Of a stretch of 64,000 nt of DNA, positions 1 through 10,499 are shown piece after piece. The position numbers and the translations under genes are program-made. Below the pieces are notes generated by a model. That model saw only the letters and a list, made by a program, of their open reading frames with translations. It had not been told where the DNA came from and did not search any database. The first letter of the stretch is position 1. The number at the start of each line of letters is the position of its first letter. Source of the DNA: Hippopus hippopus (Eukaryota; Mollusca; Bivalvia; Cardiida; Cardiidae); NCBI GenBank assembly GCA_946811185.2, contig OX328106.1, positions 28,518,426 through 28,582,425 on the forward strand, given 5' to 3'.

Positions 1-135
1 GTTAACAACATGATGATGAAATTGCCTGAAATTGCCCTTTCGTCACCACATGGGAATATCAGGAGACATGGTCCAAGTCAGGCACTAGTGAAACCTATGA
101 AACGCATGAATCAAACAGCTGTGGCCATGATATGA
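1..135 (+). CDS. possible terminal coding exon of an upstream gene (partial)
   Basis: The first frame is open from base 1 to a TGA at 133-135 and encodes about 44 residues, including a basic stretch GNIRRHGPSQALVKPMKRMN that does not look like translated repeat. An AATAAA overlaps the stop (135-140). It could be the 3' end of a gene lying to the left, or a chance open frame within an intron of gene 1. No convincing donor or acceptor lies inside it, and the protein is not recognised. Confidence 0.25.
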   Translation, partial: VNNMMMKLPEIALSSPHGNIRRHGPSQALVKPMKRMNQTAVAMI

Positions 136-225
136 ATAAACTATTTTGAACGTTGTTTTGATATACTACTGCAACCAAACTAAATGAGCCATGCTCTAGG
201 CTGTAAGGTTGTGCAAAGTTGTTAG

Positions 226-276
226 GGTAACGAGATTTCGATTCCTTTCAATTCTGAATCTCTAGTTTTCTTGCAG
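226..276 (+). CDS. gene 1, candidate small exon upstream of the main exons
   Basis: This 51-nt stretch is bounded by an AG at 224-225 and a strong donor CAG|GTAAGT at 276/277. It reads in phase 0 as GNEISIPFNSESLVFLQ, and a stop just upstream (223-225) forces the acceptor to 225. Both ends are phase 0, matching the phase-0 start of the next exon at 782. The acceptor has a poor pyrimidine tract. The site TTTTCTTGCAG|GTAAGT could instead be a zero-length recursive splice site. Confidence 0.4.
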
Positions 277-510
277 GTAAGTAAGCCTCAAAATATCATC
301 CAATAATACCAATTATACAACTTTTTATGGCCCTTAATAGGCCAGTTTTTGACAAAGTTGTTGGAAAATAAAGGAGTGTTAATTCTGTTTTTAACAAGCA
401 ATGGTTCCTTTCCCCACATGTTATACATCTAATTCTGGAAACAAGTATATTTTCCTTCCTTCAGAATTTCTCCTTTTTTGGCAATTATAGAAGATTTTAG
501 TAGATTTTTG

Positions 511-724
511 ACTCTTTACCAAACAACAGAATTCTAGATTCATGCAAATTGTAAACATTTGCGGATGACTTGTCAAATGTGGCTCAGTTGACGAAATTTG
601 TCATTAAATGAGTAGAAAACATTGTGGAAAAAGGAGGAAATGCATTTTCTCCTTTTGGCACAATGTTTCCAAAAGCCCTCTTTCTCAGGGTCATTAAAAC
701 TTGTGATTGTGTTGTAAAGGGTGC
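511..724 (-). mobile_element. PAL-1 copy, reverse
   Basis: Starts CTCTTTACC; ends GTTGTAAAGGGT. Core stem shortened, the loop region being lost. The copy abuts exon 782. Confidence 0.75.
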
Positions 725-781
725 AAGTTATGTTTTAATTTCTTTGTGGATGCTAATTGGTTGACTGAATTTTTCTTTCAG

Positions 782-1598
782 GGTTGGAATGTTTCTATGA
801 ATGCTGGTTTTCCTCCAATATTTCCACCCTCAAATCAGATTGGTGCACCCTTCCAGGATTTCTCAGTACCTCCACCAGGCACTGGTCTCACAATACCTCC
901 ACCAGCTGCTGGAGGCATTCCTCAGGCTGCTGTCACTATACCACCAGTTTCAGGCGCAATCCCTCCGGCTGCTGGCCCAATCCCCCCTGCAGCTGGAGGC
1001 CTCCTAATTCCACCGATGCCACTTGGGTCTGGTTTGGGACTACCTGTTCTAATTACAACAGCTGCTGTGACTAAACCCTCTCCAGGAAAAGGTTTGAATG
1101 CTTTGCTTGGGCTCCCCACCCCCTCAGAGGAGCCCCCACCCCCGGGTACAGTTGTTCTACCTGATGGAAGTCATGTCAGGAAGATATGGAAAACAGAGTT
1201 TACAGACAGTGCAGAGGAAAAATCTGTAGACTTCTTTGAAGAATCTGTTGAAATCAAAGAAGAGAGGAATGATATTGAAAAGAATGATATTGAAATGGAA
1301 CCACAAGAGACTGAAGTTATACTAATGGAAGATATACCCCTACCTGAGGACAGTAAACAAGGACATGAAGATGAGCAGTCTGGTGCAGGAGAAGTTAAAA
1401 GATACAAGTTTGCATGGGATGAAGATATTGATGTAGGTAGCGAGATTGAAGATGATGCGTCAAGCCATATTAGCTCGGTACATACAAGTGATTTGTCCAA
1501 CTTTGAAGAAAGCATGTCTAGCAGTGATTCTGATGTAGAGGAATTGGAGAATAAACTTCTCTTACTTCAAAAAGAGCAGGAAGATGCTGATGAAGCAG
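782..1598 (+). CDS. gene 1, proline-rich and acidic exon (SR-related protein, N-terminal part present)
   Basis: Gene 1 encodes a long low-complexity protein that I do not recognise as a named family; its RS domain and basic patches suggest a nuclear RNA-processing or transcription-linked role, which is inference. This exon starts after a pyrimidine-rich acceptor (TTTTTCTTTCAG, ends 781) in phase 0 and stops at a textbook donor CAG|GTGAGT (1598/1599), leaving one base. Residues 1-272 hold imperfect IPPAAGG repeats (about 35-85), the segment LPDGSHVRKIWKTEF (about 146-160), and a Glu/Asp/Ser-rich half with SDLSNFEESMSSSDSDVEEL. Low Cys and the absence of a signal peptide fit a disordered protein. 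No start codon is assigned, because the frame is open upstream through intronic repeat sequence. Confidence 0.85.
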
Positions 1599-1769
1599 GT
1601 GAGTGTTGATGCAAAATAGGGCTTAAACAAGCACCCACAAGTAGGTTACAAAATAATCAGTACCTGTGTACAAATTCATTACTCGTGACCTGATGTTTAA
1701 CTTAATTGTTTTGAGTGACTATTGTGAGACATTCTTGGTTGTGCAAAGAAAATATTTTAAGGCCAGGGT

Positions 1770-1905
1770 TAATATTTACCAACCATTTCTATGACCACTG
1801 TTCGTCTAATGTTAAATTTAGAAAGTAACACAGCTTCTAATTGGCTAAACCATTTGGTTTAGCCAATCAAAAGTTGTGTTACTTTCAGATATAGAATATT
1901 CTTGA
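1770..1905. repeat. PAL-5 palindrome
   Basis: AAAGTAACACAGCTTCTAATTGG and the complement of this sequence flank the near-perfect centre GGCTAAACCATTTGGTTTAGCC. Intron 1 of gene 1. Confidence 0.75.
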
Positions 1906-2144
1906 AAATAAAAATGTTTGACTAAAAAGTCATTTCAATTAAAACAGAATTTCCATAAATTATACTAAAGATAGCGCATCACTTTTAATCTCAATATCAC
2001 ATCATACACCAAGTTCTTGAAGAATATAAGAAAAAATCTAAGTCAGACCAAAGATGTTTACTGTAGAGGCTTAAGTTTAATTTGCCAAGTTTTGGGCTGA
2101 AATGTCTAAACTGCACATATTGTTTTTGCTATCTTTGATCACAG

Positions 2145-2425
2145 AGACTGTGGAAGAGATGCCAGATCTAGAGTCAGAAAGGTCAGTAGAGGAGAAAACA
2201 GACACTGGTACCGATACTGCCAAGTCAGATGAAGTCACCTTACCAGATGTTAAAGTTGTTATAAGTCCCATGAAACAACCACCTGTATTAGAACCAATAG
2301 AAGCAGCACTTGAAGGGTCAGATAAAAGAGACGCGGCTGCCAAACCCAGGAAACTCTTGTCTCTGCAGTATAATTACAGTGATAGTGAGGATGAGGAAAG
2401 TAGAGAAGACAGAAAGGCTAGAATT
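2145..2425 (+). CDS. gene 1, acidic exon
   Basis: Acceptor ATCACAG ends at 2144 and donor ATT|GTAAGT lies at 2425/2426. The single base left by the previous exon completes GAG and the exon ends in phase 0. Residues about 273-366 are Glu/Asp/Ser-rich (ETVEEMPDLESERSVEEK) and end with NYSDSEDEESREDRKARI, a casein-kinase-2-like acidic cluster directly before the basic microexon. Confidence 0.85.
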
Positions 2426-2572
2426 GTAAGTTACATTGTATTCATGTGAAAGTTATCCATGTGAAAGGGAGGTTCTTCAAATAGTAAATACAAAATTTCC
2501 TTTTTCAGTCTGTTCTATATCTATATCAACTGCATGAAAAATCTCTTATTATGGTTTGAAGTTAGTATGTGG

Positions 2573-2801
2573 TTAACCCTTAACCACACAGCAATATTTT
2601 AGACATTTCCAAATTTAAAGCATTTGCAGACGACAAAATAGATATGACGCAAAAATTAAAAATTGTTCTTGAAAGAATAGAAAACATTGCTGGAAATGGA
2701 GAAAATGCTGGTTACCAGCATTTTCTTCTTTTCCCACAATGTTTTCAAAAGCCTTCTTCATCAGGATCGTTAAAAGGTGGCATTGTGTGGTAAAGGATTA
2801 A
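2573..2801 (-). mobile_element. PAL-1 copy, reverse
   Basis: TTAA at both ends and a complete core with loop TTA, in intron 2. Confidence 0.85.
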
Positions 2802-3375
2802 TTGATTCTCAGCAAGTGCAAACACCTCATTGCTTTGTCAATACACAAGCTGTTTTGCCATTTTCAGTTTCATTTGATACTTGCATACTATTTACAATAT
2901 TTGAATAGAGTATAGTCCGTTTATAATGCAAAACAGACTAATTATTTCATTTTCACACTTGTAAAATTTGAATTTCTGTTTATGTTGTTGTCTTAAAACC
3001 TACTTTGTCAAAGCATCCTCCAATAAAAAGGTCAAATGTTAACTATATATTGAAACTAAATTATTTGTACTTATGTGTCTTCTTTATTAATTAGATACCT
3101 AATACACACAGAAACCATAGATAGTAAATATTCTATGGATGTCCCCAGATCTTTTTAATTTCTGAGAAAATTCTGTTACCATATAGTTTGTGCATTGAAA
3201 TACACAAAATATGTTCGCTGCATGTGAATCTTTACTTTTATTTGTAAGTAACATCATATACCATCTAAAAAAAACCTGATTAACAACTGTCCTGCTTTTA
3301 ACCATCGTGATGAAGGATGGTCATTTTGCTGTGTAGACTTAAAATTTCTGTATAACTTAGGAACTTAGTAAAAAG

Positions 3376-3596
3376 TTAACCCTTTACCAGACAACAAATT
3401 TTAGCCATGTTCATATTGAAAGCATTTGCAGTTGACAAGTTGAATGCAACTCAAAATTTGTCTTTTATAGGGCTGAAAACATTCTGGGAAAAGGAGAAAA
3501 TGCTGGTTACCAGCATTTTTTCTTTTTCCCACTTTGTTTTCAAAAGCCTTCTTTCTCAGCATTGTTTAAAGTCATCACTGTGTGGTAAAGGGTTAA
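3376..3596 (-). mobile_element. PAL-1 copy, reverse
   Basis: TTAA at both ends; ends 64 bp before the microexon at 3661. Confidence 0.85.
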
Positions 3597-3660
3597 AGGA
3601 CATAGGAGGTTTTTATCATTCTTTGGTTATCATTATTTCATTCTTTGATTTTTTTTGTAG

Positions 3661-3684
3661 CGTAAAAAAAGGCGCAAACGCAAA
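3661..3684 (+). CDS. gene 1, 24-nt microexon encoding RKKRRKRK
   Basis: A long T-rich tract and TTTTTTTTGTAG end at 3660. Eight codons follow (RKKRRKRK), then a GTAATC donor at 3685. Both ends are phase 0, so the exon can be included or skipped without changing the frame between the exons at 2145 and 9832. The peptide matches a monopartite nuclear localisation signal. The donor is weaker than its neighbours', as expected for a regulated cassette exon. Its position and phase are seen in the sequence; its use is inferred. Confidence 0.6.
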
Positions 3685-3863
3685 GTAATCAGTTTCATAC
3701 ATTTGGGTTTTGGTTTTCCCCTCTGTGTTTCTGTTTCAGTTCCTTTGTTTATAAATATCATTTTTATCCCAGCCAGCTTTTTTGTTTTTTTGAATAGTTG
3801 AATAGTACCTTTTTGTACTTAGCCCTTTCAGTCCCATAGGCAAAAACTTGGGCTTTTGCAGAT

Positions 3864-3925
3864 GGCATAGATCCAAGATCAGACTGCACAGAATATTCAG
3901 TCTTATCTTGGATCTATACCATTTC
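3864..3925. repeat. PAL-4 palindrome
   Basis: Family core ATAGATCCAAGATCAGACTG with complement, 60-100 bp long. Half units also occur at 16278-16320, 31045-31090, 37763-37860 and 45955-46100. Confidence 0.65.
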
Positions 3926-3936
3926 TTGTTTATTAA

Positions 3937-4160
3937 TTAAACTCTTTTACCAAACAATAAAATTTTATACTAGTCCAAATTAAAAGCTTTGTTGACAACA
4001 ATTGTGACTCAAATGATGAGATTGTCTTTAGAAGGAAAGAAAACATAGTGGGTAAAAGACGAAATGCTGGCTACTAGCATTTTCTCCTTTTCCTGCAGTG
4101 TTTTAAAAAGCTCTCTTCTTCAGGATCATTAGAAGTCCGAATTGTGTGGTAAAAGGTTAA
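3937..4160 (-). mobile_element. PAL-1 copy, reverse
   Basis: TTAA at both ends; core arms diverged (GGCTACTAGCATTTTCTCC). Confidence 0.8.
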
Positions 4161-4227
4161 CCATATAAGCTGAAAATCACTTTGAGTTCTAGAGAATTGT
4201 ATTTTCAGCTGTCACAGAGGATGAGTA

Positions 4228-4495
4228 CATGAGCAATGCTCTGGCAAAAGGGTGCTCATGGCATTTCCATGATCTATGTACCAAGCAAGTTATCACATCA
4301 TTATTGACCCATAAGCACCATTTTGTTTAAAAACCTACTGAATCATGTGGTAGATTAGTTCTTTGACATGCAGATAATTTACCAAAAGCAAAAAGTATTG
4401 CCCCAGGTCAAGCCTGCACGGAGTTCACAGGCTGAACTGGGCAATACTTTTTGCAGATGCATTAATCCCCTTTTTCACAGAGCATGGCTCATATA
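4228..4495 (-). mobile_element. PAL-2 copy
   Basis: PAL-2 family: ends GAGCCATGCTCTGNNAAAAG and complement; core palindrome around GTCAGCCTGC. Here the core AGTATTGCCCCAGGTC pairs with GAACTGGGCAATACT. Confidence 0.75.
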
Positions 4496-4740
4496 TATAT
4501 TTGGCTCTGAAAGAGTCAAAATGTTTCTTGTCGGGGTTGGAGGGTTGTTTTGTCCTTTCCTGTTTATGTAGAGTCTTTACAGTACAAATTGGTTTATCAG
4601 CTAAGCTGTTTTTTTTTTTTTAAAGAAAAGTCAAGGTATTGCCATAGCCCTGTCGTTGTCTGGGTCATCAACATGCAAAAGCTTTGACGTTTTATATATC
4701 TCTGTCATTACTGAAGATATTTACTTCAAACTTTGACTAG

Positions 4741-6111
4741 TTGTTAAGTTTCAAAAGGGGAACACATATAGGTGTAGCAGGTAACCATCAAAATATTTTT
4801 GACACACTTGTGTCCCTTTTTTGGCTTGGATTTTCATTGAAAATCAATCTATCTATCTCTAAAATCAACGCTGGGTTGTCTGTTAACGATATTTATATAA
4901 TGTTGCTCCTATTTGCTGATGACATGGTATTATTTGGCGAAAGTCCACGTGATCTACAAAATTCTCTCTATTCCTTACTTGATTATTGCAATTTGTGGGG
5001 ACTTGAAGTCAACTCTACCAAAACAAAAGTCATGGTCATAAGAAAAAGGGGTCACATATGCGATATCAAAAAGTGGTACTACGACGGCAATGTTTTAGAT
5101 ATCGTGGACCAGTTTAATTATTTAGGTACAGTCCTATCATATAACGGTTCATTTTCGTGTAACAATGAATATCTAGTTGGTAAAGGATTAAAAGCTGTTA
5201 ACGTACTTGTAAAAAGTTGTAACAAATACCCGCTCAAACTGAAAACTCTCTGCCAATTATTTGATTCCTTTGTTGGGTCAATCTTAAGTTACGTGTGCGA
5301 GCTGTGGGGGTTTTCCAAAGCAAAGGGTATTGAGCTTGTTCATTTACAATTTTGTAAAAAGATCCTCAAGGTTCGAACCAGTACTTGTTCCTCAGGCGTA
5401 TATGGTGAATTAGCATGTTACCCTCTCTATGTCATGCGCTACTACAGGATAATTAATTATTGGTGTAAAGTGGTTTCTTCTAATAATATTATTTTAAGTA
5501 CCGTTTATAAATTAAGTTTGGAAGATTGTAATCATGGCTTCAAGAATTGGGTGTACAGGGTCAAAAATTTATTAGACAATTACGGTTTCAGTCATGTTTT
5601 TTGTAATCCGAACCCCATATATTTAGAGAAGTTTCCGCGTATATTTAAACAAAGGATTATCGACTGTTTTATACAGGATTGGTATAGATCAATAGAATCT
5701 AGTGCTGCATTAGAAGAGTATAAGCATTTTAAAAGCCATTTCGGATATGAACCATATTTAGACATTTTATCAAATAATTACAGATTTTTCTTAACGAGAA
5801 TGAGACTGTCTTCACATTCATTAAGAATTCAAACAGGCCGCTATGGCAGAAATAAGATTCCAAGAAATGAACGCATTTGACAGTGTTGTAATGCAAATGA
5901 TATTGAAGATGTGTTTCATTTCATTTGTATCTGTCCATGTTATGATAGATTAAGAAAAAAATATTTAGGTAAAAAATACTATGTAAGGCCTTCAGTTTTT
6001 AAACTTAATCAACTGATGAATAGCGATGATGGCAAACAACTTTTTAACTTATCGAGATTCATAAAAAACGCCCTAGATATTCGTAAAAACACCCTAAACC
6101 TTCATGTCTAA
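4741..6111 (+). pseudogene. reverse transcriptase fragment of the LINE, one in-frame stop
   Basis: Two collinear open stretches in the same frame (4741-5880 and 5881-6111) are separated only by a TGA. The first gives about 379 codons with the FADD box. The second gives the HFICICPCYDRLRKKYL and SRFIKNALDIRKNTLNLHV segments, the latter present again, diverged, 237 bp downstream. The start is not a true start; the reading frame simply enters from deleted upstream sequence. Confidence 0.75.
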
Positions 6112-6560
6112 TTCATTATGTTGTTTTTTCCCTTCGTTCTGTTGGAAACTCATACGTGTGGTGCTCTCAACTAAAAGTTGAATTATATGAAATATATTGT
6201 ATAGCTTTGCAGGAAGCACTACACGCATGAGTCATTCTCCCCGACATACGTGCTCAAAAATTGTAACATGTCATTATTATTGTTGCTGAGATTCATCAAA
6301 GATGCCATTTATATTCGAAAAAACACCCTAAGCCTACATGTCCAAAGTACTTTCTTTTTATGTCTGTTTACTTTGTTTCATTTTTTCTGTATACCTACTG
6401 TTCAGTAGACAAATATATGTGTAGCACTGTCGAGTAAAACTTAAATTATATTAAACATATCTTTTGACTTTGCTGAAAGTGCTGCACACATATATTGTAT
6501 AATGTAGGTCCTTTTACTGTCTGTCATACTCTCTAGATCTCGTATTATTTCATGTTTATA
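6051..6560 (+). repeat. duplicated 3' end of the LINE with a conserved inverted repeat
   Basis: The codons for FIKNALDIRKNTLNLHV and the following UTR (6058-6235) recur as a diverged copy at 6290-6500, so the LINE carries two tandem 3' ends. Each copy holds an inverted repeat about 45 nt apart: GTGTGGTGCT with AGCACTACAC in the first, GTGTAGCACT with AGTGCTGCACAC in the second. Pairing is kept although the bases differ. Confidence 0.65.
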
Positions 6561-6809
6561 AATGATATTTTTTGTGACTATGTACAACTGTGTACTTGTC
6601 TTGTAATAAACTTCTGTTCTGTTCTGTTCTAAAATCAGCCAAGCATTGGCACCCGCATGCGGTGCTCTTGTTTACAGTCTCATTATGGAAAGCCTTCAAA
6701 AATATTGTGAGAAAAGGAATAAGTGCTTTGAACAGGCAATCTTTTTTTACAACAATGCTTTCAATATCATGTCATTTGTTGAAACCTTTTTCTTTCAGTC
6801 AAAGCAGTT

Positions 6810-7062
6810 TAGTCCTGCTCTGACAAGGGAGGGTTTAATGCATCTCTGTGATGCAGTATATAATGTATCATTATTATGGATCCTTAAACTGCATTTTGTC
6901 TAACAACCGAATGAAATAAGAGGTAGAATAGTCCTTTGACAAGCATAAAATTGACCAATAGAAAAAGATTCAACCCAGGTCAGCTTGTGCGGACTGAGCA
7001 GGCTGACCTGAATTGATACTTTTTGCAGATGCATTAAACCCCCTTTTCCGAAACCATGGCTC
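6810..7062 (-). mobile_element. PAL-2 copy
   Basis: Core CCAGGTCAGCTTGTGC...GCAGGCTGACCTG; ends TTTAATGCATCTCTGTGATG and GCATTAAACCCCCTTTTCC. Confidence 0.75.
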
Positions 7063-7121
7063 ATTTGATTGTGTCACTGTTATTGGTTAGTGGTGTAATG
7101 TGTATTGTCTTAGAACCTAAA

Positions 7122-7388
7122 TAAATGAGCCATGCTCTGACAAAAGGGGGCTTAATGTAACTCTGTGATGCATTATACCTGGCATGTTTTTTTCTTAATC
7201 ATGGATCCACAAAATCCAGTATGTCAAACAATCACTCGAATCATGAGATAGACTGGTCCTTTGACATGAAGAAAATTGACCAATTGCAAAAAAAATTCAG
7301 CCCAGGTCAGCCTGCACGGACTGCGCAGACTGACCTGGGCTGATATTCTTTTGCAGATGCATTAAGCCCCCTTTTCACAGAGCATGGC
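7122..7388 (-). mobile_element. PAL-2 copy
   Basis: Core CAGCCCAGGTCAGCCTG pairs with GACTGACCTGGGCTG. Same orientation as the 6810 copy, 60 bp away. Confidence 0.8.
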
Positions 7389-7534
7389 CGTAATTCTTTG
7401 GCACAAATTGTGGTGGTACAAATTGTCTGGATACAAACTGTCGAAGAACTGTGTAATTATGGGTTATACAGTATTTGGTTAATTTATGTATCTCCCTCCT
7501 TACTCTATACTAACAACAACAAAGGATAATAAAC

Positions 7535-7927
7535 ATAAGAGGGATCAAACTTGAGTGCATTTGCAGAGGATATGTTGAATGTTGGTGCGATGATGGGATT
7601 TGCTCTGATAGGTTAGAGATTTCGATGATGGTTATGTGGGAAAGCAGCCAGTGGCTTGGAAAGAGTATTGTGTGGAGTACTGGTAACAGAAACTCTAGGA
7701 AAGCATGGATAGGTGCACTAGCTGCCTCGATACAACTGAAATATAACTGAAATAATGTTGAAAACGGCATTAAACACCATAAAATCAATCGATAGGGTAG
7801 AGAAGGTTTTGGGAAAAGGAGAAAATGCTGACTATCAGCATTTTCACCTTTTCCCACATTGTTTTCGAAAGCCTGTTCCTCAGGGTGTTTGGCATTTTTG
7901 ACTGCTTAGTAGAGGGTAAAAAGTTAA
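7535..7927 (-). mobile_element. PAL-1 copy split by a SINE
   Basis: The long arm is seen to about 7605, then a SINE 3' end to 7797. The PAL-1 core resumes at GGGTAGAGAAGG and ends in TTAA. GATAGG-like sequence flanks the SINE on both sides. Confidence 0.7.
7603..7797 (+). mobile_element. SINE-1, 3' part, inside PAL-1
   Basis: SINE-1 body (GCAGCCAGTGGCTTGGAAAG, AAGCATGGATAGGTGCAC) and tail GGCATTAAACACCATAAAATC. Confidence 0.75.
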
Positions 7928-8104
7928 CTGTTTAGGGTCGAAAAAAGTATAGGAAATCTTAACAAAGACTGCTAACTTTCATTTGTGTGCAAAGATGGCA
8001 TTAAAATTAGAACAGAGATAGAAATACATGTAAAAAAGACGAGGATTTACCTTTTTTTGTTCTTTAATGTAAAATTTTCTATTCAGTTTGAAATGGTATG
8101 CCTG

Positions 8105-8333
8105 TTGACCCTTTACCACACAATCCTGAGTTTTAACCACCCAGTGCTAGAAGCCTTTTGAAAACACTGTGGGAAAAGGAGAAAATGCTGGTAACCAGCA
8201 TTTTCTCCTTTTCCCACAATGTTTTCTATTACATTTGAGGAAGATATCATCATTTGAGCTACATTTATATTGTTGTCTGCAAATGCTTTCAATTTGGTCT
8301 AGTCCAAAATTTTGTCATTTGGTAAAGAGTTAA
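8105..8333 (+). mobile_element. PAL-1 copy, forward
   Basis: Near-perfect core with one mismatch; right end TTAA, left end TTGA. Confidence 0.85.
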
Positions 8334-8535
8334 TTGGTTCATAAGGGATAAATACATTTTGAAACAAAAAAATACCAGTTGGCTCTAAGCTCAGTTGGTA
8401 TAGTTATAGTTATAGCTATGGTTTTAAATGTCGTGGGTTATTAGAGATCCACCAGAGGCGATTTGTTTTTTTCAGTATTTTTTTTCCCCTTCTAAGTGTA
8501 AACCGTTGCAAAATATATATATGTATATTGTTGAC

Positions 8536-8760
8536 TTAACCCTTTATCAAATGGGAATTTTTTTTTTCCAATTTTAAGGTAATAGCAGATGACACAAAAG
8601 ATGTGACTCATATGATAGAATTTTTGAGTGAAAGTACAGAAAAAATTGTTGGAAAAGGAGATAATGCTGTTTACCTACATTTTCTCTTTTCCCCACAAAG
8701 TTTTCCGAAGCCTTCTCTGTTAGGTTCGTTAAAATTCGGGATTGTGTGGTAAAGGGTTAA
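8536..8760 (-). mobile_element. PAL-1 copy, reverse
   Basis: TTAA ends; its right TTAA is the left TTAA of the next copy. Confidence 0.85.
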
Positions 8761-8989
8761 CTCTTTACCACACAATCTCAAGTTGTAATGACCATGAGGG
8801 AGAAGGCTTTTGTTAACATTGTGGTAATAGGAGAAAATGCTGGTAACCAGCATTTTCTCCTATTCCAACAATGTTTTCTGCACTTTCACTCACATATTCC
8901 ATCATATGAGCCACATTTATTGTGTTCTTTGCAAATATTTTGAACTTGGATCCGTGAGTCCAAAATTTTGTTGTTGGTAAAAAGTGAAT
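8757..8989 (+). mobile_element. PAL-1 copy, forward, abutting the previous one
   Basis: Shares TTAA 8757-8760; inverted relative to its neighbour, giving a head-to-head pair. Confidence 0.85.
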
Positions 8990-8995
8990 TGACTC

Positions 8996-9162
8996 AGCTC
9001 TTTACCTGGTTTTACAAAATATGGAAAGCATTTGAAGGCAATAAATTTATTTGGGCTCAAACATATAGCTCTGTGTTTAAAGGGTAGAAAACATTGTGGA
9101 ATAAGGGGCACGACTGGTAACAAGCATTTTCACCCAACATTTAAAATACCTTCTCCCACAGA
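8996..9162 (-). mobile_element. PAL-1 fragment
   Basis: Long arm and decayed core; the right end is missing. Confidence 0.6.
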
Positions 9163-9211
9163 GCCAGAAAAGCATAGGAAATGTTTGATGAATAATTAGT
9201 TATGAAAGTAT

Positions 9212-9342
9212 TTAACTCTTTACCACAAAATTTCAAGTTTAAGCAACCCTGAGGAAGATGCCTTTAGAAAATATTGTGGGAAAAATAAAAATCCTTTTTC
9301 CTACAATGTTTTCTATTATAAAGACAGAAATTATTATTAGGG
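9212..9342 (+). mobile_element. PAL-1 copy, truncated
   Basis: Left TTAA and a shortened core, cut off by the next copy. Confidence 0.65.
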
Positions 9343-9347
9343 ATTAT

Positions 9348-9509
9348 TTTTATCTCTTTACCAAACACCAAAATTTTAGACTGGTCCAAATTCAAAGTGT
9401 TTGCAGATAACAAGATGATACTCTTATGATTGGACTTTTATCAGAAAGGGTAGAAAACATCTTTTACATCAGGTTTCTCAAAACTCGGGATTGTGTGGTA
9501 AAGGGTTAA
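9348..9509 (-). mobile_element. PAL-1 copy with the core deleted
   Basis: Both outer ends are present but the palindrome is missing, a typical hairpin deletion product. Confidence 0.75.
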
Positions 9510-9562
9510 GTAGCTGTCTTTAAATCGTTTCAGTTTAGTCATAGCTAAATTTTTGTTTTTCG

Positions 9563-9797
9563 TTAACTCTTTACAAAACAACAAAGTATGAAGTCACGTT
9601 CCAAGTTGAAAGCATAATTATGTAGACGACAAATTAAATGTGACTTACATGATTGGATTTCTCATTGAAAGTTTAGAAAAAATTGTGGGAATATGAGAAA
9701 ATACCGCTTGCCAGCACTTTCTGGTTTTCTTACAGCTTTTTGGAAAGCCTTTTTTTTTAGGGTTGTTGAAACTCGGGAATGTTTGGTATAGGGTTAA
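9563..9797 (-). mobile_element. PAL-1 copy, reverse
   Basis: TTAA ends; finishes 34 bp upstream of gene 1 exon 9832. Confidence 0.8.
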
Positions 9798-9831
9798 AGA
9801 GTTGATAACTTTAAATCACATTCTGCTTTAG

Positions 9832-10231
9832 GCTAAAGAAAAAGAGGAACGATACATGAAGCGCTTACAAAGACGGGCAGATCTTGAGGCAAAGAGGAAA
9901 GAGAGGGAAGAGGAGAAGAACAGACAAAGACGAGAAAGATTTGAGCGAGCGAAGGAAAAGGCTGAAAAGGAAAAACTCGAAAGAGAGAAGGTTGATCAGG
10001 AGAAACAAGAGGTGCTTGCTACACCTGACAAAGTTGATTTATTGGAAGACGTTACTAAGACTGAAGGAGAGGAGAATAAAACTGAGGAGAGTAAAGAGGT
10101 AGAATATGAAAAAAATTATAAAGCGACTATTCAAGTGGATGAATCAGAACTAGAGGGAAACAAAGAAGAGAAAGAAGAAACTGTTCAAGATGAAAAAACA
10201 GATGTTGATGAAATAGCCGATACTAAAGCAG
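9832..10231 (+). CDS. gene 1, charged single-helix or coiled-coil exon
   Basis: Acceptor TTCTGCTTTAG ends at 9831; donor CAG|GTAGTT is at 10231/10232. Entry is phase 0, exit leaves one base. About 45 residues from AKEKEERYMKRLQRRADLEA are almost entirely Lys, Arg, Glu and Ala, as in ER/K single alpha helices or long coiled coils. A Glu/Lys-rich acidic tail follows. A PAL-1 copy ends only 34 bp upstream of the exon. Confidence 0.85.
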
Positions 10232-10239
10232 GTAGTTTA

Positions 10240-10440
10240 TACTGATTTAATTTTCTAGTAAATAGATGTATACGGAAATAATTATGATGACATACCATTG
10301 ACTTTATGGAAGAAATTGATAAAATTTAGTTTCATCCTGAATGAACAATTTTTTTTTTATGACTTTTTGAATTGATAAAAACAGTTTTACCTCAATTAGT
10401 GTAAAATGAACAAGTTTCCAACACATTTACATATTTCCCA
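10240..10440. other. intron 4 start, nothing recognised
   Basis: AT-rich single-copy-looking sequence without a feature. Confidence 0.5.
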
Positions 10441-10499
10441 TTATGTCTGCCTTGTTATACCAGATATTTGAAGTCACTAATGTACATTTTATACATTTT

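Larger units (their letters stand above)
4740..6632 (+). mobile_element. 5'-truncated non-LTR retrotransposon (LINE)
   Basis: Located in intron 3 of gene 1. It retains the C-terminal half of a reverse transcriptase with the catalytic FADD box (LLLFADDMVLFGE, 4903-4941) followed by LDYCNLWGLEVNSTKTKVM, typical of the CR1/Jockey-type RT thumb, then a C-terminal module with CxxC...HFICICPCY spacing. The upstream RT domains and endonuclease are absent. The frame is open from 4741 apart from one in-frame TGA at 5878-5880, just before the Cys motif, and continues to TAA at 6109-6111. The 3' end has AATAAA near 6604 and a (TTCTG)n tail to 6632, marking the insertion end. Dead copy. Confidence 0.8.
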
